Source: Rhodanobacteraceae bacterium | GTDB lineage: Bacteria > Pseudomonadota > Gammaproteobacteria > Xanthomonadales > Rhodanobacteraceae | DNA: 64,000 nt | Direction of reading: 5' to 3' | Assembly (NCBI GenBank): GCA_004299555.1 | Contig: SCQU01000026.1 | Coordinates: forward strand, 1 to 64,000 | Shown here: one piece after another, positions 26,968 to 35,458 of the stretch | Position numbering within the stretch: position 1 is the first letter of the stretch | Layout of the letters: each line of letters begins with the position of its first letter | Translations under genes and position numbers: made by a program | The notes under the pieces: model-generated | The model's input: the letters and a program-made list of their open reading frames with translations, nothing else | Database searches by the model: none | What the model was told of the DNA's origin: nothing

Positions 26968-29859
26968 ATGGCCATGGCACGGACTGCACTCACCACGGGA
27001 CTGGTATCCACGCTGCTGCTGTGCGGCGCACCGGATGCGCTGGCGCAGGACACCCCGGACAAGGATCGCGTGCCCGTGGCCGTAGCGGACACGAGTGCGC
27101 CCAAGACCCTGGAGACGATCGTCGTCACCGGTACCCACATCCGGGCGGTCGATATCGAAACCGAGCAGCCGGTCACCGTGTTGACCCGCGCGGACCTCAC
27201 GCGCACCGGGTTGACCGGCGTCGCCGATATCGTGCAGTCGTTGATGGTTGCGGACGGCCCGACCCTCAACCGCAACGTCAACAACGGCGGTACCGGTGAA
27301 TTGACCGTCAACCTGCGCAGCCTCGGCGCCAACCGCACCCTGGTGCTGGTGAACGGCCGCCGTTGGGCCACGGCGCTGGATGGATCGGTGGACCTCACCG
27401 CGATTCCGCTGCCGATGGTCGAGCGGGTCGAGGTGTTGCGCGACGGCGCCTCGGCGATCTACGGCTCGGACGCGATCGCGGGGGTGGTCAACATCATCAC
27501 CCGCCGTAATTACAGCGGCGCGGAACTCGGCGCTTACGTGGGCCAGAGCGACCACGGCGACGGCCTGCGCCGCGAGTTCGATTTCACTTTTGGCCATGCG
27601 GCGGGCAAGTGGAACGTCGCGGCGGGTGCCGAATACGGCAAGGACGATCCGATCCTGGCCGGCGCGCGGTCGATCTCGGCCGTGCCGGTGTTTGGACTGC
27701 CGCTGTCGGCGTCCGGCTCGCTCACGACGCCGTACGGGCTGTTCGAACCCTCGGACAGCTACGAGGCGCTGGTGCTGATTCCCGGAACGCCGGGCACCTC
27801 GCCGGACGACTTCCGATCGTTCGACACGGGCCGCGACCGCTCGTACAACTTCGCACGGTTCAACTACCTGCAGACGCCGCAGGAGCGCCGCGCCGCGTTC
27901 GCGCACGCGCGCTTCGATGCGACGTCCAACCTGGCATTCTCCGCCGACGTGTTGTTCAACCAGCGCCGCTCGGCCCAGCAACTGGCGCCGGCGGCCATCA
28001 GTTTTTCGGACTACCAATACGTTGGAATGCAGCAATTCGGCGTCGCCGCCGACAACCTCTACAACCCCTTCGGGGTGGTGGTCGACTCGGTACGCATACG
28101 TCTTGCTGGTGCGGGCGACCGGCGCTTCGAGCAGACCGTGGACACCACCCGCCTGCACTTTGGCGTGGAAGGCGCCTTCACCGTGAAAGGGCGCGACTGG
28201 ACCTGGGGCGCCGACCTCAGCCGCGTGCGCGCGAGTCTCGCCGAGAGCACCTGGCCCTATGCCGACAATGAGAAGCTTGCGCTGGCGGTGGGCCCTTCCT
28301 TCCTCGATGCAGCCGGCACGCCGCGCTGCGGCACGCCCGCTGACGTGATCGCCGGTTGCGTACCGCTCAACGTGTTCGGTGGGCCCGATGCCGTGACCCC
28401 GGCCATGCTGGACTACATCACCGTCACCGAGCACAACCGCAAGCGCGCCGTGACCGACGATGCCATTGCCCACGTCACCGGGCCCCTGGCCGACCTGCCG
28501 GCAGGCGCGCTGCAGTTCGCGGCGGGCGTCGAGTACCGCCACGATTCTGGCTACGACCATCCTGATCCGATGATCGTGAGCGGACGCGAGAACGGCAATG
28601 GCACGTCGCAGGGGCCGACACAGGGTGCGTATTCGGTCAGGGAGGCATACCTTGAACTCGACGTGCCGCTGCTCAAGGACCGCCCCGGTGCGCGCGAGCT
28701 CGGCCTTGACCTCGCCACGCGCTGGTCGAATTACTCGCTGTTTGGCACCACCACCAACTCGCAACTGGGGCTGCGCTGGAAACCGATCGCGGACCTTCTG
28801 GTGCGTTCGAATTATTCGGAAGGCTTCCGCGCACCCAGCCTGTTCGAGGCTTTTGGTGGCGTTGGCACCTTCACTTCGATCGGATATTTTTACGATCCTT
28901 GCGCGGTCGAAGAGGAACCCGACCCGTCGACCCTTGCGCATTGTTCTGGACAGGGCGTGCCTGCGGACGTGCACGATCCGTTCGAGGTTACGGCCACGTT
29001 TCGCGGCAACCAGAAGCTGCAGCCCGAAACCTCGCGTTCGCTGACTGCCGGCCTCGTGTGGAGTCCATCGGTGCTCCCGGGCTTCAGTGCCAGTCTCGAC
29101 TGGTACCGGATCAAGGTACGCGATGCGATCGGCCAGCCCGACCCGCAGGGCGTGGTCGACGCGTGCTACGTGCGCGGCGACACCGCCGCCTGCGGCAACG
29201 TGATGCGGAACCCCGATGGCACCCTCATCGGCATCGTGGCACCGCAGCAAAATTTACCCGGCGGGCTCGAGACCGAAGGTTGGGACCTCGGGCTGCACTG
29301 GCGCCGTGATACCCGCGCCGGCACCTTCAACTTGCGCTGGGATGCCGCCTACGTCGATTACTGGGGCGACATTGGCAAGCCCGCGTTGGGCGCTGAACTG
29401 CCCGACGGGTCGCTTTCGAATGGCAACGTCGCGGGTACGGCCTATTCGCCATTCGGTGTGGTCTGGCGGGTGCGCTCGGTGGCGAGCCTCGCGTGGCAGC
29501 GCGGGCCCTGGAACGCGTCCGTCACCGCGCGCTATTTTTCGCCCATCAAGGAAGGGTGCGGCATGGTCACGCTCGTGGCCGCACGGGTCGGCGATCCCTC
29601 GTTGCGCAACCTTTGTTCGAACCCGGACAACGTGCTGCTTGGCGTGTTCCCGTCTCCGGAAAACCGCGTCGCCAGTGTCACCTATTTCGACCTTGCCGCG
29701 GGCTGGGAAGCGCCGTGGAATGCGCGCGTGACACTGGGCGTGCGCAACGCCTTCGACCGCGATCCGCCGGTTTCGTATTCGGCGTTCGCCAATTCGTTCT
29801 TCCCCGACTACGACGTACCCGGCCGGTTCTGGTGGGCGAGCTACCGGCAGCGGTTTTGA
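26968..29859 (+). CDS. TonB-dependent outer-membrane receptor
   Basis: The 963-residue protein has a signal peptide (MAMARTALTTGLVSTLLLCG, cleaved near ALAQ), a TonB-box-like region ETIVVTGT at about 50, a plug domain (LRSLGANRTLVLVNGRRW, VERVEVLRDGASAIYGSDAIAGVVNIIT) and a long beta-barrel ending in an aromatic Phe, as outer-membrane barrels do. The large barrel resembles the group importing polymers or peptides, but the ligand is not readable. GGAG lies upstream of the ATG, and the gene begins only 6 nt after the kinase stop, so it belongs to the sigma-kinase operon. Its last 48 bp are repeated exactly at 31862-31909. Confidence 0.93.
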   Translation: MAMARTALTTGLVSTLLLCGAPDALAQDTPDKDRVPVAVADTSAPKTLETIVVTGTHIRAVDIETEQPVTVLTRADLTRTGLTGVADIVQSLMVADGPTLNRNVNNGGTGELTVNLRSLGANRTLVLVNGRRWATALDGSVDLTAIPLPMVERVEVLRDGASAIYGSDAIAGVVNIITRRNYSGAELGAYVGQSDHGDGLRREFDFTFGHAAGKWNVAAGAEYGKDDPILAGARSISAVPVFGLPLSASGSLTTPYGLFEPSDSYEALVLIPGTPGTSPDDFRSFDTGRDRSYNFARFNYLQTPQERRAAFAHARFDATSNLAFSADVLFNQRRSAQQLAPAAISFSDYQYVGMQQFGVAADNLYNPFGVVVDSVRIRLAGAGDRRFEQTVDTTRLHFGVEGAFTVKGRDWTWGADLSRVRASLAESTWPYADNEKLALAVGPSFLDAAGTPRCGTPADVIAGCVPLNVFGGPDAVTPAMLDYITVTEHNRKRAVTDDAIAHVTGPLADLPAGALQFAAGVEYRHDSGYDHPDPMIVSGRENGNGTSQGPTQGAYSVREAYLELDVPLLKDRPGARELGLDLATRWSNYSLFGTTTNSQLGLRWKPIADLLVRSNYSEGFRAPSLFEAFGGVGTFTSIGYFYDPCAVEEEPDPSTLAHCSGQGVPADVHDPFEVTATFRGNQKLQPETSRSLTAGLVWSPSVLPGFSASLDWYRIKVRDAIGQPDPQGVVDACYVRGDTAACGNVMRNPDGTLIGIVAPQQNLPGGLETEGWDLGLHWRRDTRAGTFNLRWDAAYVDYWGDIGKPALGAELPDGSLSNGNVAGTAYSPFGVVWRVRSVASLAWQRGPWNASVTARYFSPIKEGCGMVTLVAARVGDPSLRNLCSNPDNVLLGVFPSPENRVASVTYFDLAAGWEAPWNARVTLGVRNAFDRDPPVSYSAFANSFFPDYDVPGRFWWASYRQRF

Positions 29860-30157
29860 TACCGCGGTTCGCTTGCCGGTCGCTTTATTCGCCCAAGGTC
29901 GACCGCGCGGTAGCGCATCCCGTCGGCACCTGTGCCGGAAGACCATCGGTGAGCATTGCAGATTGCGCTGCGCCGTGCTCCAGCCGACGGCGCGGGCGGG
30001 ATGCGGCAGACCCTTTCCGACCATGGGGTTGCAAGCCCATCGGCGGCGAATGCAGCTGGATACCAGCGTGGCCGTGTAATCACGCGGCCGCGATCCGGAA
30101 TGGGGAAACAGGAGGCAGGATGACCTGTCTCCACCATTCCAACGAAGGGAGACCATC
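29860..30157. other. Gap between the TonB receptor and HAF-repeat genes
   Basis: This 298-bp stretch is gene-free. It has several short G/C-rich inverted segments (for example around GGCCGTG-TAAT-CACGCGGCC near 30068) but no convincing promoter boxes, riboswitch or terminator. A ribosome-binding site (GAAGGGAG) for the next gene lies at its end. Confidence 0.3.
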
Positions 30158-31585
30158 ATGCTTCGCCCAAAACTCCTGCCAGCCGCACTGGCGGCACTGT
30201 TGTGCATACCTCTCGGGCTGACGGCAGCGGCCGCGCCTGCACCGGCCGCAAGGGGTCAGTCGCAAAGCCAGCCACGCTACCGTGTGGTGGACCTGGGCTC
30301 GCTCGGCGGCGACCTCGGGATACTCCAGGGCCGCTCCATCAATCGGCGCGGGATGGCCGTGGGCTTCATGAGCACGGCAGAATCGGATCCGTTCTGCGAC
30401 TTCGAGACCTGGGAGGGCTGCTTCTACTCCGGTAACGTCGACCACGCGTTCCTGTACTCGCACGGCAAGACTTGGGATCTCGGCGCACTGGCCCAAGGCG
30501 TCAGCAGTTCGGCAACCGGCATCAACGAACCCGGGCTCGTGACCGGGCAATCGGAAAACGGCAGGATCGATCCGGCCACCGGATTTCCGGAGACACGCGC
30601 CGTGTTATGGGTGAACCGAAAGATCAGGGATCTCGGTACCCTCGGCGGCAGTCAGAGCATAGCCACGAACGCTAATCTGCTTGGCCAGGCGGTCGGTGGC
30701 GCACTGACAGCGAAATCCGACCCCTTCGCGGACGCACCGATGGCTGGGTGCCGGTGGAGCCCGATCAGCGGCTCGGGATCGAACTGGGGCACGTTTGCCG
30801 AAAACACGTTCTTCTTTCCGGGCACCACGGCAACCCACGCCACGTTGTGGTGGGGCAGCGCGAAATTCGATCTGGGCACACTGGGTGGCCCCGACAGCAC
30901 CGCTCTGGACATCAACGAGCTCGGTCAGGTCGCAGGTTGGTCCTACACCAGCTACCACGCCAATGAATTCGGGGTGCCCGATGTGCGCCCGTTCGTGTGG
31001 AGCGTGTGGGACCGCAAGATGCGCGACCTTGGCACCCTCGGCGGCGCGTGCGCGATGGCGTCCGCCATCAACAACCGCGGCGAAGTGGTCGGTTATTCCA
31101 CCCTGGTTGACAACAGCACCCTGCATCCGTTCCTGTGGACGGCGAAGGGCGGAATGCGCGACCTCGGCACTCTGGGCGGACCCTACGCCCACGCCAACGC
31201 AAGCAACGACCGCGGCGAGGTGATCGGCTATTCCACCATGTTGTCGGCTGGGCAGGCACCTGCGTACAACAAGGGGCGCGCGTTCTACTGGTACAAGGGC
31301 GTGATGAAGAACCTCGGTACCTTTGGTGACGCCTACAGTGATGCCAACGGCATCAACAACCGCGGACAGATCGTGGGTGAAACCTTTACCAAAGATGGCG
31401 ACAGCCTGCGCGGCTGGATATCCGATCGCGGTGGTCCGATCGTGGACCTCAACACCCTGATCGACCCCAACGCGGGTTACGAGATCATCGCGGGCGGCTA
31501 CATCACCGACGCTGGCGTGATCGGGGCACGCGCGCTGGCGCCCAACGGTGATGAACACCCGGTGATGCTCGTTCCCATCAGGTGA
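30158..31585 (+). CDS. Secreted HAF-repeat protein
   Basis: The 475-residue protein has a Sec signal (MLRPKLLPAALAALLCIPLG, then AAAAPAPAA). The mature part consists of tandem repeats of the HAF type: a DLGTLGG element followed by an AxxINxxGxVVGxS element, seen six or more times (for example DLGTLGGPDSTALDINELGQ). It is probably an extracellular or periplasmic propeller-like structure; the biochemical role of HAF proteins is not established. The gene follows the receptor on the same strand after 298 bp and has its own strong hairpin terminator. It sits between the receptor and a decayed receptor tail. Confidence 0.85.
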   Translation: MLRPKLLPAALAALLCIPLGLTAAAAPAPAARGQSQSQPRYRVVDLGSLGGDLGILQGRSINRRGMAVGFMSTAESDPFCDFETWEGCFYSGNVDHAFLYSHGKTWDLGALAQGVSSSATGINEPGLVTGQSENGRIDPATGFPETRAVLWVNRKIRDLGTLGGSQSIATNANLLGQAVGGALTAKSDPFADAPMAGCRWSPISGSGSNWGTFAENTFFFPGTTATHATLWWGSAKFDLGTLGGPDSTALDINELGQVAGWSYTSYHANEFGVPDVRPFVWSVWDRKMRDLGTLGGACAMASAINNRGEVVGYSTLVDNSTLHPFLWTAKGGMRDLGTLGGPYAHANASNDRGEVIGYSTMLSAGQAPAYNKGRAFYWYKGVMKNLGTFGDAYSDANGINNRGQIVGETFTKDGDSLRGWISDRGGPIVDLNTLIDPNAGYEIIAGGYITDAGVIGARALAPNGDEHPVMLVPIR

Positions 31586-31622
31586 CACCGTGCGTCGCTC
31601 CAACGACGCGTTCCTCGACATG

Positions 31623-31658
31623 GACGCTGCGGCTGCGCCAGGCAGCTGCAGCGTCTTT
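31623..31658 (+). terminator. Rho-independent-like terminator after the HAF-repeat gene
   Basis: A 14-bp stem (31623-31636 and 31642-31655, one G-U pair, 5-nt loop) is followed by CTTTGGGTTT. It lies 38 nt after the HAF-repeat stop codon. Confidence 0.65.
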
Positions 31659-31810
31659 GGGTTTGAGTCAGCCCGACGGGCGCGGTCCTGCGTCCGTGTC
31701 CCGGGCGGCCCTGATGCAGGCAAAGCCCAAAACCTGTGGCGATGAAACCCCAAGGTTTGGCCCCATCCAAATCCTGTACCCGAAGGACAGCGATCGTGCG
31801 GGACAAGGCC

Positions 31811-31909
31811 ATGCTGACACATGCCGTGCTGCCGAACGCTTTTGATCGTGCCGCAGGCTCGGACGTACCCGGCCGGTTCTGGTGGGCGAGCTACCGGCAG
31901 CGGTTTTGA
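31811..31909 (+). pseudogene. Decayed C-terminal tail of a TonB-dependent receptor
   Basis: One frame reads NAFDR, four further residues, then DVPGRFWWASYRQRF and a stop. The intact receptor ends with NAFDR, a longer loop and the same DVPGRFWWASYRQRF. The final 48 bp (31862-31909) are identical to 29812-29859, whereas upstream only the NAFDR codons are recognisable. It is therefore a receptor remnant with a deletion, or a partial duplication. The remainder of the 671-bp gap 31586-32256 holds the terminator, this remnant and a dispersed repeat; no complete gene is seen. Confidence 0.6.
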
Positions 31910-31990
31910 CGCGGCCCGGTGCGGCCCTTTCGCCCCCGCCAGCGTCGCGCGATCCTGGCCGCTTTGCGGCATGGGGATGCCCTGATTTTG

Positions 31991-32188
31991 CTGGTCATTC
32001 TGGGGCCACCGCGGTTTTATCGCAGTGGAACCCGACTGCGTTGGCGGGACTTCCAACGCGAAGGCCGCAGGCAGCGCGCAGCGCAAGCGCCAGGGATGGC
32101 GCGAGTCCATCGGTTTGCGGTGTTACCCGGTTGCAGGCGCGTCTGCACCACCAACCGATCCCGGATATCGCATCGCGATTCCGGGACG
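31991..32188. repeat. Degenerate dispersed repeat, copy 2
   Basis: The stretch starts CTGGTCATTCTGGGGCCACC and ends CGCGATTCCGGGACG. It aligns with 140-269, allowing an extra internal block of about 80 bp here. It lies just downstream of comF, as copy 1 lies just downstream of the MFS gene. Confidence 0.45.
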
Positions 32189-32256
32189 CTGATCAAAACC
32201 AGAGGACTCGTAGGCTCGAGCGCACGGATCCGCCCTGGGAATCGGCAAGAGCGCCC

Positions 32257-32973
32257 TCAGCGCCGCGCCGCGCGGGCCAGCGCCCACACGTCCACCCGCG
32301 CGACGCCCGCGCGCTTGAGCACGCGCACGCACTCACCCAGCGTCGCGCCGGTCGTGAACACGTCGTCCAACACCGCGACGTGATCGGGCAAGGATGCGTT
32401 GCCAGCCAGCACGAACGCACCGCGTACGTTGCGCCGCCGCGCCACCGCGTCAAGCTCGGTCTGCGCGGCCGTCGCCCGCGGACGCCGCAGCACATCCCGC
32501 AACAGCGGCACCCCGAAATGCCGGGCCAAGGGCCGCGCAAGTTCGAGCGCCTGGTTGTAGCCGCGCCGGCGCAGGCGCGCGCGGTGCAACGGCACCGGCA
32601 CGATCGCCTGCGGCAGTTCGGCCGGCTGCGGGGATACCATCCACGCGGCGGCAAGCGTATGCCCGGCGGCAAGGTCGGCGGCGAACTTGAAGCGCGCCTC
32701 CAGTTGCGCCAGCGGCCACTCATAGCGGAACGGTGCCCACGCCGCATCCCATGGCGGCAGACGCCTCACGCAACGCCCGCACAACGGCGCCGGCGCCGCG
32801 AGCGGCAGCGCACAGCGCGGGCAGCACACGGCGTTCACCGGCAGGTCACCGGCGCAGTCCGCGCACAGGCTCAACGCGCCCTGGCCACGCGCGCCACACA
32901 AGAGGCAGTGCGAGGGCAGCAGCGCACCCATCACGCCGTCAACCGCGGATGCAATTTTCAAGTTGGCAGTCAT
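32257..32973 (-). CDS. comF: ComF-family phosphoribosyltransferase-like protein
   Basis: The 238-residue cytoplasmic protein has an N-terminal zinc-finger-like Cys cluster (HCLLCGARG, LCADC, CCPRCALP, LCGRCV) and a C-terminal PRTase fold with the PRPP-loop motif VAVLDDVFTTGATLGE. ComF is required for DNA uptake in naturally competent bacteria and acts on incoming single-stranded DNA. The start MTANLK at 32973 has AAGGG close upstream; the spacing is short, so the exact start is moderately uncertain. The gene is divergent from bioH, a common arrangement in gammaproteobacteria. Confidence 0.88.
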   Translation of the reverse strand: MTANLKIASAVDGVMGALLPSHCLLCGARGQGALSLCADCAGDLPVNAVCCPRCALPLAAPAPLCGRCVRRLPPWDAAWAPFRYEWPLAQLEARFKFAADLAAGHTLAAAWMVSPQPAELPQAIVPVPLHRARLRRRGYNQALELARPLARHFGVPLLRDVLRRPRATAAQTELDAVARRRNVRGAFVLAGNASLPDHVAVLDDVFTTGATLGECVRVLKRAGVARVDVWALARAARR

Positions 32974-33053
32974 TCCCTTGGCCGTGAGGCTCCCCGTCCA
33001 CTGTAAACGCGCAGCGGCTCCGTTGGGCGACGGCACCCGCCCGCCCGGCTTCC

Positions 33054-33072
33054 CCCCTTCGGCACGAAGGGG
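33054..33072. repeat. CCCCTTCG/CGAAGGGG palindrome
   Basis: A perfect 8-bp stem with a 3-nt loop, followed by GGGGGATG, lies between divergent comF and bioH. It belongs to the same family as 38783 and 42174. Because the flanking genes diverge, it is not acting as a terminator here. Confidence 0.55.
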
Positions 33073-33182
33073 ATTGAGGGGGATGGCTTTGTACTGCGCT
33101 GCGCGGCGGCATCTCCCCGGCGCCAACGCGCCGACCCCGTTCCTGCGGACGGGGGTGAACACCCGCGTAAAATCGCCGTTCC

Positions 33183-33959
33183 ATGCCCGAACTTTTCATC
33201 CACACCGAAGGCCACGGTGACACCCACCTCGTGCTGCTGCATGGCTGGGCCATGCACGGCGGTGTGTTCGCGCCGCTGGTTGCGGCGCTGGCCGGGCGCT
33301 GCACGCTGCACGTGGTCGACCTGCCGGGGCACGGGCGCTCGCGCGACTGCAATGTATCGCTGCAACCGGCCGCCTGCGCTGCGGCGATCGCCGCGCGGGT
33401 GCCGCCGGCCCTGTGGCTCGGCTGGTCGCTCGGCGGTCTGTATGCACTGGAAGCCGCGCTGGATTTCCCGCAGCAGGTGCGCGGACTGGCCCTGGTGTGC
33501 GCCTCGCCGCGCTTCGTGCGCAGCAGCGACTGGCGCTACGCGGCTTCGCCCGAGATCCTGCAGGACTTCGAGCACGCGCTTGCCACCGACTACGACGCGA
33601 CGCTCGAGCGTTTCCTTGCGCTGGAAGCGCTTGGCAGCGATTCGGCACAGGCGGACCTGCGCCAGTTGCGCATCGATACCTTCGACCGCCATCGGCCTGC
33701 GGTGCGCGCGCTGGTGGAAGGGCTGGCCGTGCTTGAACGCAGCGACCTCCGGCCACGCCTGGCCTCGCTGGCCCCGCCCAGTACCTGGATCGCCGGCCGC
33801 CGTGACCGCCTGATTCCCTGGCAAGCCATGCAATGGAGCGCGACGCAGTGCGGCGGCACCTTCACCTGCGTTGCCGGCGGCGGCCACGCGCCCTTCATCG
33901 GCCACACCGATGCGGTGGTCGCAGCCTTGAACCCCCTGTTGGCGCTCAAACCCGCATGA
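33183..33959 (+). CDS. bioH: Pimeloyl-ACP methyl ester carboxylesterase BioH
   Basis: The 258-residue alpha/beta hydrolase cleaves the methyl ester from pimeloyl-ACP, ending BioC-BioH pimelate assembly for biotin. The oxyanion motif VLLHGWAMHGGVFAPL, the nucleophile elbow GWSLGG, an Asp in GRRDRLIPW and the catalytic His in GGGHAPFIGH are all present. The stop overlaps the bioC start (ATGA), which firmly supports the assignment. No Shine-Dalgarno is visible; TAAAAT ends 9 nt before the ATG, so a very short leader is possible. Confidence 0.93.
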   Translation: MPELFIHTEGHGDTHLVLLHGWAMHGGVFAPLVAALAGRCTLHVVDLPGHGRSRDCNVSLQPAACAAAIAARVPPALWLGWSLGGLYALEAALDFPQQVRGLALVCASPRFVRSSDWRYAASPEILQDFEHALATDYDATLERFLALEALGSDSAQADLRQLRIDTFDRHRPAVRALVEGLAVLERSDLRPRLASLAPPSTWIAGRRDRLIPWQAMQWSATQCGGTFTCVAGGGHAPFIGHTDAVVAALNPLLALKPA

Positions 33960-34843
33960 CGGCACCCAAACTCCACTTCGACCACCGCCAGATACGCCGT
34001 GCGTTCGCGCGTGCGGCGGGTTCCTACGAACAACACGACGCGCTGCAGCGTGAAGTCGCGGCGCGCCTGTTTGACAGCCTCGACTACTACGCCGCCAAGC
34101 CGGCGCGCGTGCTGGACGTGGGCTGCGCGACCGGCCGCGGCAGCGCGCGCCTGAAGCAACGCTGGCGCGACGCCGAAGTCATCGCGCTCGACGCCGCGCC
34201 CGCGATGCTGCGCGCCGTGCGCCGCCACAGCGGCTGGCGGCATCCGCTCGCGCGGGTGTGCGCGGACGCCGCGGCGCTGCCGTTTCCCGACCGCAGCATG
34301 GACGTGGTGTACTCCAACCTCTGCATGCAGTGGTACGAGTCACCGCGGAAATTCCTGCGCGAACTCAACCGCGTGCTGAAGCCTGGCGGCTTCATGGTGG
34401 CATCGAGCCTTGCCCCCGACACGCTGAAGGAGCTCCGCGCCGCGTGGGCCGCGGCCGACCCGGAGCGGCCGCACGTCAACCAGTTCATCGACCTGCACGA
34501 CATCGGTGACGCGGCGCTCGCCGCAGGCTTGAAGGATCCGGTGCTGGACGCCGACCACATCACGCTCGACTACACCGACGTGCGCGCCATGCTGGCCGAA
34601 CTGAAGGGCCTTGGCGCCACCAACGCCGAGCAGGAACGCGCCACGGGGCTCACCGGCAAGGCCCGTTTCAACGCCATGCTGGCCGCCTACGAGGCGCAGC
34701 GTCAGAACGGCCGCATCCCGGCCACCTTTGAAGTGGTGACAGTGCACGCGTGGGGCCCGCCGGAAGGTTTTTTGCCGCGCTACGGCGGCCGCGAAACGCC
34801 CTTTGAAGTGGTCCAATGGGCCGAGCGCAAACCGCGGCGCTGA
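33956..34843 (+). CDS. bioC: Malonyl-ACP O-methyltransferase BioC
   Basis: The 295-residue SAM-dependent methyltransferase methylates malonyl-ACP to let fatty-acid synthesis build pimeloyl-ACP. It starts TAPKLHFDHRQIRRAFARAA, the typical BioC opening (a motif ending in FxRAAxxYxxHDxLQREV). The SAM-binding motif VLDVGCATGRGS and NLCMQWYESPRKFLREL follow. It starts within the bioH stop. Its stop abuts the stop of the convergent DUF3617 gene with no intervening base. Confidence 0.94.
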   Translation: MTAPKLHFDHRQIRRAFARAAGSYEQHDALQREVAARLFDSLDYYAAKPARVLDVGCATGRGSARLKQRWRDAEVIALDAAPAMLRAVRRHSGWRHPLARVCADAAALPFPDRSMDVVYSNLCMQWYESPRKFLRELNRVLKPGGFMVASSLAPDTLKELRAAWAAADPERPHVNQFIDLHDIGDAALAAGLKDPVLDADHITLDYTDVRAMLAELKGLGATNAEQERATGLTGKARFNAMLAAYEAQRQNGRIPATFEVVTVHAWGPPEGFLPRYGGRETPFEVVQWAERKPRR

Positions 34844-35323
34844 TCAGCCGGCCGCCTTCGGCCGGTAGTCGCAGCTGCCAACCTTCTTGCCCGCGTACTC
34901 AACGTCAACCGTCATCGCCCGGCCCGCGATGTGCAGCGCCGAATGCGTACTGCCGGTGAAATCGACCCCCGGACCCTCGTGGAACACGCCATGGCTGGTC
35001 AGGGTTTGCCCGCCGACGGTACAGGTCTGGTCGAAGGTGACGGTCTTGCCCTGCTGCCGGTAGTTTTCGATCCGGCACCGGGCGTTGGCCCGTTGCAGGG
35101 CGCGCTCCATTTGCGCCTTGCTGAACTGGCCCGCCACCGGCGCACACAGTTTCCGTTGCACGGTACGCGGCGCCAGCGACGGCGCGCCCTGCATGTGCTC
35201 GGTCGTTTGCATGGTCCACTGCATGAGGTTGCCGGTCGCGCCAGCCGCCCATGCACCGCCGCCGGCCAGAGCCGCAAGGCCAAGGCCTGCCGCCAACACG
35301 ACAACCACGGTTCGCTGTTGCAT
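34844..35323 (-). CDS. Exported DUF3617-domain protein
   Basis: The 159-residue protein has a signal peptide (MQQRTVVVVLAAGLGLAALA, cleaved near WAAG). The mature part fits DUF3617: a weighted-Met segment, a Cys pair (RKLCAP and ARCRIENY), a TVTFDQTCTVGGQ strand and a final GSCDYRP. The role of the family is unknown; members are periplasmic. GGAGGG is well placed before the ATG. The mass of in-frame sequence further upstream on this strand is antisense to the EamA gene and is not coding. Confidence 0.8.
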   Translation of the reverse strand: MQQRTVVVVLAAGLGLAALAGGGAWAAGATGNLMQWTMQTTEHMQGAPSLAPRTVQRKLCAPVAGQFSKAQMERALQRANARCRIENYRQQGKTVTFDQTCTVGGQTLTSHGVFHEGPGVDFTGSTHSALHIAGRAMTVDVEYAGKKVGSCDYRPKAAG

Positions 35324-35458
35324 GCGTCCCTCCCCGGCCGGGTGCTGCCGTTCCGCGCCGCGCGTATGCGCCAGGCGCCGGTGCGCACTAGGATACGGCA
35401 CGCGCAACCCGACTGCACACCAGCGCGCAGCGCCAAGGCCTGCGGCACCCAACCCACC

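Noticed and set aside
25804-29250. 1148-codon minus-strand open frame under the kinase and receptor genes
   Set aside because: It is antisense to two well-supported genes and reads as low-complexity Arg/Gly/His sequence.
30605-32110. 501-codon minus-strand open frame across the HAF-repeat gene and the gap
   Set aside because: It is antisense to the repeats. A segment shared with another minus-strand frame is only the reverse complement of the duplicated receptor tail.
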